Below, one piece after another: positions 1 to 7,158 of a stretch of DNA of 12,335 nucleotides. A program made the position numbers and the translations under genes. Source of the DNA: an uncultured Flavobacteriaceae bacterium (lineage in GTDB: Bacteria > Bacteroidota > Bacteroidia > Flavobacteriales > Flavobacteriaceae); the NCBI GenBank assembly GCA_938018045.1, contig CALIIP010000119.1:1-12335 (forward strand). The letters are read 5' to 3'. The notes beneath the pieces were generated by a model. The model had not been told where the DNA came from and did no database searches. It saw only the letters and a list, made by a program, of their open reading frames with translations. Positions within the stretch are counted from its first letter, which is position 1. Each line of letters starts with the position of its first letter.

Positions 1-338
1 GAATTTTCAAATCCATAGACATCTGTATTAAAACCAACTAACTCGTTATCACTTGTAATTTTAATGGTGTTTACCGCTCCTATTTTCTCAGCATCTTTAT
101 CGAGTTTAGAAAGATATTTTAGTATCGATTCTTTATACGGAATTGTAACATTAAAGCCTCCAAATTCTTCTTCTCTGTGATAGGTTATAAAAGGAAATTC
201 TGAAATTTCTGGTAAGTCATAATTGCGATATTTATGATTTTCTAATTTTAAAGTTTTAAATTTCTCTTGGAAATATCCTTGCGAAAATGAAAATGAAATA
301 TTCTTTCCTATCAATCCAAATTTTGTTTTTTCTTGCAT
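1..338 (-). CDS. aroE: Shikimate dehydrogenase (NADP+), N-terminal part, cut by window edge
   Basis: Translating the minus strand from the ATG at 338 gives 112 residues and the frame stays open to the window edge, so the C-terminal NADP-binding half is missing. AroE reduces 3-dehydroshikimate to shikimate in the cytoplasmic route to aromatic amino acids. Visible family motifs are the substrate-binding serines near the N-terminus (SFSFSQGYF), NVTIPYK with the catalytic lysine, GAVNTI, and GFNTD with the catalytic aspartate. The start is firm: it lies 2 nt after the stop codon of the upstream DUF368 gene, which implies co-transcription from the promoter near 2293-2300. Nothing links shikimate synthesis to the DUF368 proteins biochemically, so this is probably a shared housekeeping operon. 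Confidence 0.93.
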   Translation of the reverse strand, partial: MQEKTKFGLIGKNISFSFSQGYFQEKFKTLKLENHKYRNYDLPEISEFPFITYHREEEFGGFNVTIPYKESILKYLSKLDKDAEKIGAVNTIKITSDNELVGFNTDVYGFEN

Positions 339-340
339 TT

Positions 341-1351
341 TTATATTCTATTTTTTCGTTTTGAATAAACATCAAAAAACAATAGTATTCCAAATCCTAA
401 TAAAATAAAAAGAATTGCTATCCATGTTTCTGAAGACGTTATTTCAGGAATAAATCGCTGGTAGTTTTCAATCACTTTGTCTCCATTTATATCATTCAAA
501 ATAGTTCCGTTTTCAAACTTATAAACTTCTCTTTTCCAAGGCCAAACAATTCCTAAAGAACCTGTTATAAAACCAATAATTACTGCTGTTACAATCTGAT
601 TCCATCGTTTTAAAACATATCCTAAGATATGTGATGATGTAATTAATCCAAAGGCAGAACCTCCAGTAAAAGTTGCAACTATCTTTAAATATCGCATTCG
701 AACAGTATCTTTTAAAAAATCAAAATTTCCAGACATTATATCGGTAATTGTTTTATAAAGCATCGTTACAGAATCTACTAAGAGTAATACATAATTTCCT
801 AAAAGAATAAGGATAAAAGATCCTGAAAGTCCTGGCAACGTCATTCCTGCGACGCCAACCATCCCACAGAAAAAGACAAACCAAAGATTGTCATTTTCTT
901 TTGCTGGATTCATCAAACTAATAGAGACACCAATAATTACACCAATTGCAGTTGCGATTCCTCCAGATTGCGTCCATTTAAAATCTTTACCTATATAATA
1001 AATCGACCCTAAAATCATTCCGAAAAAAGCGCTCCAAACATAAAGTTCGTAATTGCGTATAAAATAGTCGAGTAATATAGAAACACTAAAAAAACTAAAC
1101 ATACTTCCGCACATTATTAGAAGTAAAAACTGACCGTTTACATATCGATAAAAAGATTTGAAACGACCTGTAAAAAATAATTTTAAGGCTTTGCCGTTTA
1201 TTTTTTGAAATGAGTAGATGAGTTCTTCATAAAAATCGAGTACAAAGGCAACTGTACCACCAGAAACTCCTGGAACTTTATTGGCTGCTCCCATTGTAAG
1301 TCCTTTTAAGAACAATAAAATCTTGTCGATAAAATTTCGTTCTTTACTCAT
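341..1351 (-). CDS. DUF368 (PopT-family) polyprenyl-phosphate transporter, paralogue 1
   Basis: A 336-residue polytopic inner-membrane protein of the DUF368 family. Members have been shown in other bacteria to return undecaprenyl phosphate across the membrane for reuse in cell-wall and glycan synthesis. Two half-repeat signatures are visible: PGVSGGT at residues 27-33 and LPGLSGS at 171-177, each beside long hydrophobic helices. A third family feature is GFITGSLGIVWPWK in the C-terminal half. The protein ends in a basic tail (YSKRKNRI), probably cytoplasmic. Its start overlaps the stop of the upstream paralogue by 8 nt (ATGAGTAA), indicating translational coupling, and aroE follows after 2 nt. 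An oddity is GAANK before the first signature where the partner gene has GAADV. The family is clear; the individual substrate is inferred. Confidence 0.9.
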   Translation of the reverse strand: MSKERNFIDKILLFLKGLTMGAANKVPGVSGGTVAFVLDFYEELIYSFQKINGKALKLFFTGRFKSFYRYVNGQFLLLIMCGSMFSFFSVSILLDYFIRNYELYVWSAFFGMILGSIYYIGKDFKWTQSGGIATAIGVIIGVSISLMNPAKENDNLWFVFFCGMVGVAGMTLPGLSGSFILILLGNYVLLLVDSVTMLYKTITDIMSGNFDFLKDTVRMRYLKIVATFTGGSAFGLITSSHILGYVLKRWNQIVTAVIIGFITGSLGIVWPWKREVYKFENGTILNDINGDKVIENYQRFIPEITSSETWIAILFILLGFGILLFFDVYSKRKNRI

Positions 1352-2273
1352 TTTTTACTGCAAATTTTTCTAAAACAAGAATCATAATAAATCCAACAAT
1401 CGCAAGTATAATTGCCATTATTAATTGATTTTCTCCTTCAAAAGAAAAAGGGGAAATGCTTTGTTCATTCAATGGAACTTGAATTCCGTGAGAATTTGTT
1501 CGCCAAGTCAACGTTTCTTTCCAAGGCCAAATTTTATTTAACGACCCTAAAATAAATCCTGTTAGAACTGCTAAAGTCATGTTTTTATAATGACTAAAAA
1601 GCCATTTTAATATCCTTGAAAATGTAAGTAAACCAACAATTGCTCCAACTCCAACTATTGCAATAGTCTTAATATCGCGGTTATCAATTGCTTCTAAAAT
1701 CGGTTTATAAGCACCTAAAAGCACCAAAATAAACGCACCAGAAATTCCAGGTAAAATCATAGCGCAAATTGCTACTGCACCTGATAAAAATAGAAATAAT
1801 GAAGATGGTGAATCACCAGAAACCAATGGATTCAAAGTAGTAATCCAATAGGCTAAAATTGCGGCTAAAATGAGCGCAACTACTGTTAATGTATTCCATT
1901 TTGTGATTTGTTTTCCTATATATAAGATACTTGCCAAGACCAATCCGAAGAAAAAAGACCATAATAAAATTGGATGATTTTCGAGTAAAAAAGTAATTAA
2001 TTTTGCCAAAGAGAGGATACTTATTCCTATTCCGAATAATAAGGATACTAAAAAATTACCATTAATTTTATTCCAAAAGGCTTTGATTCCATCGGTTTTT
2101 AAGAGTTTTAAAGACTTAAAGTTAACAGAAGCAATAGAAGATAAAAGTTCTTCATAAATACCTGTTATAAAAGCAATTGTACCGCCAGAAACTCCTGGAA
2201 CAACGTCTGCTGCTCCCATAGCAACACCTTTTAAAGTAATAATAAAATAATCTAAAAAATTTCTATTTTGCAT
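1344..2273 (-). CDS. DUF368 (PopT-family) polyprenyl-phosphate transporter, paralogue 2
   Basis: A 309-residue membrane protein, the first of two adjacent DUF368 genes in transcription order. It carries GAADVVPGVSGGT at residues 20-32, LPGISGA at 174-180 and GFILGSLNKIWPWKE in the C-terminal half, interspersed with hydrophobic helices. The family is known to translocate undecaprenyl phosphate, the lipid carrier for peptidoglycan and surface polymers, from the outer to the inner leaflet. This copy keeps the acidic residue before the first PG-x-SG motif, so it looks like the canonical transporter of the pair. The two proteins align along most of their length but are clearly divergent, which suggests an old duplication. 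A perfect -7 element (TACATTTG, 2300 to 2293 on the minus strand) lies just upstream of the ATG. Confidence 0.91.
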   Translation of the reverse strand: MQNRNFLDYFIITLKGVAMGAADVVPGVSGGTIAFITGIYEELLSSIASVNFKSLKLLKTDGIKAFWNKINGNFLVSLLFGIGISILSLAKLITFLLENHPILLWSFFFGLVLASILYIGKQITKWNTLTVVALILAAILAYWITTLNPLVSGDSPSSLFLFLSGAVAICAMILPGISGAFILVLLGAYKPILEAIDNRDIKTIAIVGVGAIVGLLTFSRILKWLFSHYKNMTLAVLTGFILGSLNKIWPWKETLTWRTNSHGIQVPLNEQSISPFSFEGENQLIMAIILAIVGFIMILVLEKFAVKNE

Positions 2274-2292
2274 CTGTTTGGTAATTGTTTAA

Positions 2293-2300
2293 CAAATGTA
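2293..2300 (-). promoter_or_regulatory. Bacteroidota -7 promoter element for the DUF368-DUF368-aroE operon
   Basis: On the minus strand the sequence reads TACATTTG, a full match to the Bacteroidota -7 consensus TAnnTTTG, 19 nt before the ATG at 2273. Transcription would start near 2286 and leave a leader of about 13 nt. No good -33 TTG is visible at the expected spacing. It means the two DUF368 genes and aroE need not depend on the TPR gene promoter. Confidence 0.6.
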
Positions 2301-2368
2301 CATTTTCTTTTTGAAGAAAACACATGTGTTTTAATTTGAAAATGTATAAAATAATTGAGGGGCTAGGC

Positions 2369-3760
2369 TTAAGAGTTAAACTCAGAAATAATAGTATTCA
2401 CTGCATCCAATTCAAAAATAGAAGGAAATAATTCTTTCATAATAGTATGGTAATCAAAGTCCGTTTTTAAAGCTCTTTCCATAAACTTTTTACCATCAGA
2501 ATTTTTACCCAACACAAAACATAAACATGCAATTCTATATTCAACTTCTGCATGATGAGGATATGTAATTATAGCTTTAGACATTACCAACATTGAATCA
2601 TCAAACTCACCAATAAAGTTTAAAACATCAGACAATCCCAAATAAATATCAAGATTTTCATCGCCATTATCTATACAACTATAAAAACCACTTGCTGCTT
2701 CTTCAAACAAATTTAATTTCAAGCAAATTTCAGCGAACATACGCCAATAAAGCGTGTTTGATTCATCTATAGCCAACGCTTTATTGATATAATACAATGC
2801 CTTTTGATAATTTTTATCGTCATAATACAACTTGGTCAACGCAAGCCAACCTTTGTCGAGTAAAGGATCTTCCTTTACAGTTTTCTTATAATATTGAACT
2901 GCAGAATCTTTATCTCCTAGTTTATTAAAACATTCGCCAATTCTGTAATAAGAAAATGCCGTAGGATCTTCTAATTCATTGGTAATAAGATAACTTTCTA
3001 TTGCTTCTTCTTCTCTATTTAACTTCTCAAAAGTTTTGGCTTTTTCTAGATATGCACCAACAAAAAACTCATCAATAATAACAGCATAATCAAAGGCTCT
3101 CAATGCTTCATCAAATTGCTTTAAAACAAAATGTTGTCTTCCCAATTGATGCCAAGCAACTTCAGAATAAGGATCCTTATCAATAAATTTATTTAAATAT
3201 GCGATTGCTTCTTCATGCTGATTTTGCATTTCAAAACAATAAACAACATTGTATAAAGACGAGTAATCATCATAATCTACATCTAAGCATCTAGCGAAAT
3301 TTAACCGTGCACTATCAAAATTATCTAAATACAAATATTCCATTCCCAATAAGGCGAGAATATCTGCTTCTTCTGTTGCAAAAATTAATGCCTTTTTCAA
3401 ACATTCTATTGCTTCTAGGTGATCATCTTTTTGAGAAAAAATACTTGCTCTCTGGATATAAACCTCTTCATTATTAGGTTCAATTGCCGATACTTGATTT
3501 AAAATGAGCGTTGCTTTATCATAATTATTATTAAAAATATACAATTCGGCAAGCAATAATTTTAAACTTGTAGATGAAGGATGCTGTTCTAAACCTAATT
3601 TAATTGCTTTATCTGCCAACGATGGACGTCCAATATCTAAATAATAATGTATGATTCCTTCAAATTCTGTTGCATCAAAAAAGTAGACACTATTGGTCTT
3701 CAGCATTGATTCGAATTTCGAAAGAGACAGTTTATTATTCTTATTGAAGTTTTGTTGCAT
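2369..3760 (-). CDS. TPR-repeat protein with twelve 34-residue repeats
   Basis: A 463-residue protein without signal peptide or membrane helix, so probably cytoplasmic. After a short N-terminal segment (residues 1-29) the chain divides into twelve tetratricopeptide repeats of exactly 34 residues, spanning residues 30-437 with no insertion, followed by a 26-residue tail. Typical TPR positions are visible, for example W/Y-x-x-L/I-G near the start and A at positions 20 and 27 (AYLEKAKTFEKL, YYRIGECFNKLGD, ALYYINKALAID). Such solenoids bind peptides or partner proteins; no catalytic domain is present and the partner is unknown. It stands directly upstream of the DUF368 pair and aroE, with 95 nt between, an arrangement I recall from other Flavobacteriaceae. 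The function is not assigned. Confidence 0.9.
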   Translation of the reverse strand: MQQNFNKNNKLSLSKFESMLKTNSVYFFDATEFEGIIHYYLDIGRPSLADKAIKLGLEQHPSSTSLKLLLAELYIFNNNYDKATLILNQVSAIEPNNEEVYIQRASIFSQKDDHLEAIECLKKALIFATEEADILALLGMEYLYLDNFDSARLNFARCLDVDYDDYSSLYNVVYCFEMQNQHEEAIAYLNKFIDKDPYSEVAWHQLGRQHFVLKQFDEALRAFDYAVIIDEFFVGAYLEKAKTFEKLNREEEAIESYLITNELEDPTAFSYYRIGECFNKLGDKDSAVQYYKKTVKEDPLLDKGWLALTKLYYDDKNYQKALYYINKALAIDESNTLYWRMFAEICLKLNLFEEAASGFYSCIDNGDENLDIYLGLSDVLNFIGEFDDSMLVMSKAIITYPHHAEVEYRIACLCFVLGKNSDGKKFMERALKTDFDYHTIMKELFPSIFELDAVNTIISEFNS

Positions 3761-3778
3761 AGGCTTATTTCAATATTT

Positions 3779-3786
3779 TAAATGTA
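3779..3786 (-). promoter_or_regulatory. Possible -7 promoter element for the TPR gene
   Basis: The minus strand reads TACATTTA, seven of eight positions of TAnnTTTG, 18 nt before the start codon at 3760. The predicted leader is only about 12 nt. There is no convincing -33 element, so this is moderate evidence only. Confidence 0.4.
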
Positions 3787-3853
3787 CAGCAAGTTGTTTT
3801 CTTTTTAAATAAATAATTGATTTGTTTTTAACAATTTAATTAACAATGAAGGT

Positions 3854-3942
3854 ATCTACACTTTTTGTGTTGATCCGAAAATTAGAAATTTTCAAGTTAT
3901 ATAAAGGTTTTTTTGAACTTTATAGCATCGCTACAAAGCGAT
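3854..3942. repeat. Run of four consecutive inverted repeats between the divergent TPR and pyrR genes
   Basis: Four separate hairpin-forming inverted repeats follow each other. The first is ATCTACAC/GTGTTGAT around TTTTT (3854-3874, one mismatch). The second is GAAAAT/ATTTTC (3877-3893). The third is TATAAAG/CTTTATA (3900-3924). The fourth is ATCGCT/AGCGAT with loop ACAA (3927-3942). They lie upstream of the pyrR promoter, so they would not be in the pyrR message. They could be operators, a DNA-structure element, or an uncharted short transcript. The rest of the gap (3761-3999) is AT-rich with a nine-base T run at 3971-3979. Confidence 0.5.
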
Positions 3943-4011
3943 AAAAAAGCGAAATAGAACTTAAAAAGAATTTTTTTTTAGCAAATAGAAAAAGTTTAAA
4001 TGAGTTCTGCG

Positions 4012-4019
4012 TATATTTG
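4012..4019 (+). promoter_or_regulatory. Bacteroidota -7 promoter element for the pyrR operon
   Basis: TATATTTG matches the Bacteroidota -7 consensus TAnnTTTG exactly. Transcription would start near 4024-4026, about 22-24 nt before the ATG at 4048. It lies inside the longest open frame (from 4000), so that longer frame cannot be the translated one if this promoter is used. The -33 region is AT-rich without a clear TTG. Confidence 0.65.
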
Positions 4020-4047
4020 TACTCCAAACAAGGCTTTGGAAACTCTT

Positions 4048-4590
4048 ATGAATCAGAAAATATTACTTAACTCAACTGAAATTCATATAATTTTACATCG
4101 ATTGGCATGCCAGTTAATCGAAAAACACAACGATTTTTCTAATACCGTTCTCATTGGCTTGCAACCTCGAGGGACTTTTCTTGCTGATAGGTTAACAGCC
4201 ATTTTAAGAAACGAGTATAAAATCAAGGATATAAAATCTGGAAACCTAGACATTACTTTTTACCGCGATGATTTCCGCCGAAGAGACGAACCTCTTGAAG
4301 CAAACAAAACCAATATAGATTTCATCGTAGAAAATAAAAACGTTGTCTTTATTGATGATGTGCTGTATTCTGGACGAAGTATAAATGCTGCATTATCGGC
4401 AATTCAATCATTTGGAAGACCTAATAAAATTGAACTTTTAGTGTTGATAGACAGAAGATTTAGCCGTCATTTACCTATTCAGCCAAATTATAGAGGACGA
4501 CAAATTGATGTTATCAATAATGAAAAAGTAAAAGTTCAATGGAAAGAGCAAGAAGGAAAAGATATCATCTATTTAATTAAAAACGATTAA
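4048..4590 (+). CDS. pyrR: PyrR: pyrimidine operon regulator / uracil phosphoribosyltransferase homologue
   Basis: A phosphoribosyltransferase-fold protein of 180 residues from the ATG at 4048. The PRPP-binding loop is VVFIDDVLYSGRS (residues 99-111), very close to the PyrR form DDVLYTGRT; LIGLQPRG near residues 35-42 is another PyrR signature. In Firmicutes PyrR binds pyr mRNA in a UMP-dependent way and has uracil phosphoribosyltransferase activity. Here the leader is too short for a classical attenuator, so its target is uncertain. An upstream in-frame ATG at 4000 would give 196 residues, but the extra 16 residues are unlike the family and contain the promoter, so 4048 is chosen. It is the first gene of the operon; pyrB starts one base after its stop. 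Confidence 0.93.
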   Translation: MNQKILLNSTEIHIILHRLACQLIEKHNDFSNTVLIGLQPRGTFLADRLTAILRNEYKIKDIKSGNLDITFYRDDFRRRDEPLEANKTNIDFIVENKNVVFIDDVLYSGRSINAALSAIQSFGRPNKIELLVLIDRRFSRHLPIQPNYRGRQIDVINNEKVKVQWKEQEGKDIIYLIKND

Positions 4591-4591
4591 A

Positions 4592-5521
4592 ATGAGTCAG
4601 TTAAGTGTGCAACATTTACTCGGAATAAAATATCTTAATAAAAATGATATTGAGTTGATTTTTCAAACTGCAGATCATTTTAAAGAAGTTTTAAACAGAC
4701 CAATTAAAAAAGTTCCTTCGCTAAGAGATATTACGATTGCCAATTTATTTTTCGAAAACAGTACACGTACAAAACTCTCTTTTGAATTGGCAGAAAAAAG
4801 ATTGTCTGCAGATATTATTAACTTTTCTGCAAGCCAATCATCAGTAAAAAAAGGAGAAACACTTATAGATACTGTAAACAATATTCTATCAATGAAAGTT
4901 GATATTATTGTGATGCGCCACCCAAATGTTGGCGCAGGAGTTTTCTTATCTCAACACGTTGATGCAAAAATAATTAATGCAGGAGATGGAACGCATGAAC
5001 ATCCAACACAAGCCTTATTGGACTCCTACTCTATCAGAGAAAAACTAGGAACTGTAAAAGGCAAAAAAGTAGTAATTGTTGGTGATATTTTACATTCAAG
5101 AGTTGCGCTTTCCAACATATTTGCGCTAAAACTTCAAGGTGCTGAAGTAAAGGTTTGTGGACCTACAACCTTGATTCCAAAACATATTGCAAGTTTGGGA
5201 GTAACTGTTGAAACTAACCTTAAAAAAGCTCTAGAATGGTGTGATGTTGCAAATGTATTGCGCGTACAACATGAACGTATGGATGTTAGTTATTTCCCTT
5301 CAACAAGAGAATACACGCAACTATTTGGTATTAATAAACAAATATTAGACAGTCTTGGCAAGAAAATTGTTATTATGCATCCAGGACCAATAAATAGAGG
5401 CGTTGAAATCACAAGTGATGTTGCAGACTCCGATCAATCTATCATTTTAAATCAAGTAGAAAATGGTGTTGCTATCAGAATGGCAATTATTTATTTATTG
5501 GCGCAACAAATTAAAAGATAA
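4592..5521 (+). CDS. pyrB: Aspartate carbamoyltransferase catalytic subunit
   Basis: This enzyme joins carbamoyl phosphate to aspartate, the committed step of de novo pyrimidine synthesis in the cytoplasm. The 309 residues match the usual length. The carbamoyl-phosphate loop FFENSTRT is at residues 53-60. The 80s-loop lysines occur in SSVKKGE (about 83-89), followed by VMRHPN (107-112) and GDGTHEHPTQALLD (131-144). The aspartate-domain motifs are HSRVALSN (168-175), LRVQHER (223-229) and HPGPINRG (263-270). All expected active-site residues appear present. The gene begins one base after pyrR and ends two bases before the STAS-like gene, so it is read from the same message. No regulatory subunit (pyrI) follows, which suggests control through PyrR or feedback elsewhere. 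Confidence 0.97.
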   Translation: MSQLSVQHLLGIKYLNKNDIELIFQTADHFKEVLNRPIKKVPSLRDITIANLFFENSTRTKLSFELAEKRLSADIINFSASQSSVKKGETLIDTVNNILSMKVDIIVMRHPNVGAGVFLSQHVDAKIINAGDGTHEHPTQALLDSYSIREKLGTVKGKKVVIVGDILHSRVALSNIFALKLQGAEVKVCGPTTLIPKHIASLGVTVETNLKKALEWCDVANVLRVQHERMDVSYFPSTREYTQLFGINKQILDSLGKKIVIMHPGPINRGVEITSDVADSDQSIILNQVENGVAIRMAIIYLLAQQIKR

Positions 5522-5523
5522 CA

Positions 5524-5859
5524 ATGCAAATTACTGACAAAGAAACATATATAGTAATAACTCCAACAGAAGATTCTACATCAGACTTTCACAAAGTACT
5601 TACTCAAGAAATAGCTTCACTCAAAGACAATCATATTGTCATTAATTTTTCTGAAAATTTTAACATAGCCGCTTCTGAAATTTCTTTATTTTTGGATGTA
5701 GCAACTGATAAACGCGAAAATGGCACGTCATTTGTATTAATAGTTACAGGAATAAATATTGACAACGTTCCAGACGAAATAAATGTTGTTCCTACAATGA
5801 TAGAAGCGCTAGATACTCTAGAAATGGATGCAATTGAGCGTGATCTAATGGATTTTTAA
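5524..5859 (+). CDS. Small STAS-like protein in the pyr operon
   Basis: A soluble 111-residue protein with no signal peptide. The pattern of alternating beta strands and helices (HIVINFSENFNI, ISLFLDVATDKRENG, SFVLIVTG) and the C-terminal stretch VPTMIEALDTLEMDAIERDL resemble the STAS fold of anti-sigma-factor antagonists. I recall a close family next to rnz in other flavobacteria. The usual phosphorylatable DSSG turn is not visible; the aligned place reads NIAASEI, so a serine kinase switch of the SpoIIAA kind may be lost or shifted. It starts two bases after pyrB stops. The partner protein is unknown and no kinase or sigma factor is nearby. The fold assignment is moderately confident, the role open. 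Confidence 0.75.
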   Translation: MQITDKETYIVITPTEDSTSDFHKVLTQEIASLKDNHIVINFSENFNIAASEISLFLDVATDKRENGTSFVLIVTGINIDNVPDEINVVPTMIEALDTLEMDAIERDLMDF

Positions 5860-5875
5860 AAAATATTACTTATTG

Positions 5876-6214
5876 ATGAAAAAATTACTTTTGATAGCAT
5901 TTATTTTTATTTCCGCTTCTGCGTTTGCTCAGCAAACAAAGATAATTGACGATGAAAAAACAATTTCAAAAGTAACCTCATCTCCAAATCCGTTTACAAG
6001 TAATACCAAAATTTCGTTTTACAACTCTAAGAGTCAAGAAGTAATATTGACCGTTAAAAACTTACTCGGAAAAACTGTTTATAATTTTACATTTGATTCA
6101 AAAAAGGGAAATAATAGCATTCCTTTTTATAGAGATGGTTTGGTCTCTGGAATTTATATTTATTCAATACAAACAGACGAAGAAATTATTTCTAAAAGGC
6201 TCGTGATTAGATGA
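5876..6214 (+). CDS. Tiny exported protein consisting almost only of a T9SS type A sorting domain
   Basis: A 112-residue protein. Residues 1-18 form a signal peptide (MKKLLLIAFIFISASAFA, with QQ after the likely cleavage site). A linker of about 17 residues follows, and the rest is a type A C-terminal sorting domain: SPNPF at 36-40, an Ig-like strand pattern with LTVKNLLGKTVY, GIYIYSI at 92-98, and a final KRLVIR. Such domains normally follow a cargo domain and direct it through the type IX secretion system to the surface. Here there is no room for cargo. ATG at 5876 is preferred to the TTG one codon earlier. The gene sits 16 nt after the STAS-like gene and its stop overlaps the rnz start by 4 nt (ATGA), so it is translated within the operon and probably coupled to rnz. 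Confidence 0.85.
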   Translation: MKKLLLIAFIFISASAFAQQTKIIDDEKTISKVTSSPNPFTSNTKISFYNSKSQEVILTVKNLLGKTVYNFTFDSKKGNNSIPFYRDGLVSGIYIYSIQTDEEIISKRLVIR

Positions 6215-7125
6215 GTTTAAAGTTAACTATTCTTGGGTGTCATAGTGCTACTCCGCGCGAATCTGCGCATCCAACATCACAAGTTCTTGAAATTCAAAAT
6301 AGCCATTTTTTAATAGATTGTGGCGAAGGTACTCAAGTACAACTTAGAAAATACAAAGTAAAATTTTCTAAAATCAAACATATTTTTATTTCTCATTTAC
6401 ATGGCGATCATGTATTTGGTTTGATTGGTTTAATCTCAACATTTAGACTACTAAATAGAGACACCAAACTACATGTTTATGGACCAAAAGGTATCAAAGA
6501 ATTTATAGTAACTCAACTACGATTGTCAGAATCTTTTGCAGGGTATCCTATCGAGTTTCATGAACTTGAATCTAAAGAAAGTGAATTGATCTATGAAGAT
6601 AAAAAAGTAACTGTTCACACGATTCCTTTATCGCATCGTATTTACACAAATGGGTTTTTATTTAGAGAGAAAATTGGTGAACGAAAGTTGAATATATCAG
6701 TAATTAATAAATATCCTGAAATTGAAATTTGTGATTATCAAAATCTTAAAAACGGAAAAGATTATAAATTAGAAAACGGAGAAATAATTCCGAATAAAAA
6801 TTTAACATTAGACCCAACAAAACCATTGAGTTACGCTTTTTGTAGTGATACTTCTTATAAGGAAGATATTGTTCCTATTATAAAAAATGTAGATTTATTA
6901 TACCACGAAACTACATTTCTTGAGGATAAAAAAGACCTTGCGAAAATTACGAAGCATAGCACTGCTCTAGAAGCTGCAAAGATTGCCAAACTTGCCAACG
7001 TTGACAAGATGATAATTGGTCATTATTCAAGTAGATATAAGGATAAAGAGGCTTTCAAAACTGAGGCTCAAGAAGTGTTTCTAAATACTGAACTAGCTGT
7101 TGAAGGAAAAACTTTCGAAATATAA
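6211..7125 (+). CDS. rnz: Ribonuclease Z (tRNA 3' endonuclease)
   Basis: A 304-residue metallo-beta-lactamase-fold nuclease of the short ElaC/RNase Z type. It cuts tRNA precursors after the discriminator base so that CCA can be added. The zinc ligands are visible: HLHGDH at residues 62-67, SHR with His142, Asp213 in CSDTSY, and His271 in GHYSSRY. HETTF (232-236) is a further family motif. Residues about 156-198 form the lysine-rich, charged segment where the family has its flexible tRNA-binding arm. The start overlaps the preceding sorting-domain gene by 4 nt. It is the last gene of the five-gene operon; no convincing terminator lies immediately after it, and the next strong one is at 7323-7357. 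Confidence 0.96.
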   Translation: MSLKLTILGCHSATPRESAHPTSQVLEIQNSHFLIDCGEGTQVQLRKYKVKFSKIKHIFISHLHGDHVFGLIGLISTFRLLNRDTKLHVYGPKGIKEFIVTQLRLSESFAGYPIEFHELESKESELIYEDKKVTVHTIPLSHRIYTNGFLFREKIGERKLNISVINKYPEIEICDYQNLKNGKDYKLENGEIIPNKNLTLDPTKPLSYAFCSDTSYKEDIVPIIKNVDLLYHETTFLEDKKDLAKITKHSTALEAAKIAKLANVDKMIIGHYSSRYKDKEAFKTEAQEVFLNTELAVEGKTFEI

Positions 7126-7158
7126 ATCCTTAACAACACTCATTAATTTTCTTCTTAT

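Noticed and set aside
1260..2230. Shared short DNA segment in both DUF368 genes as a recent repeat
   Set aside because: The identity is limited to the codons of the conserved PGVSGG motif, while the rest of the genes are divergent.
4000..4047. N-terminal extension of pyrR from ATG 4000
   Set aside because: The 16 extra residues do not resemble PyrR and a full -7 promoter match sits inside them.
4020..4047. PyrR-type attenuator or riboswitch in the pyr leader
   Set aside because: The leader is about 24 nt and has no stem-loop or PyrR-binding loop sequence.
4675..4881. Minus-strand open frame of 68 codons inside pyrB
   Set aside because: It is antisense to the conserved carbamoyl-phosphate domain and has no recognisable features.
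5873..5875. TTG start one codon before ATG 5876
   Set aside because: The adjacent ATG gives a normal signal-peptide start; there is no reason to use TTG.
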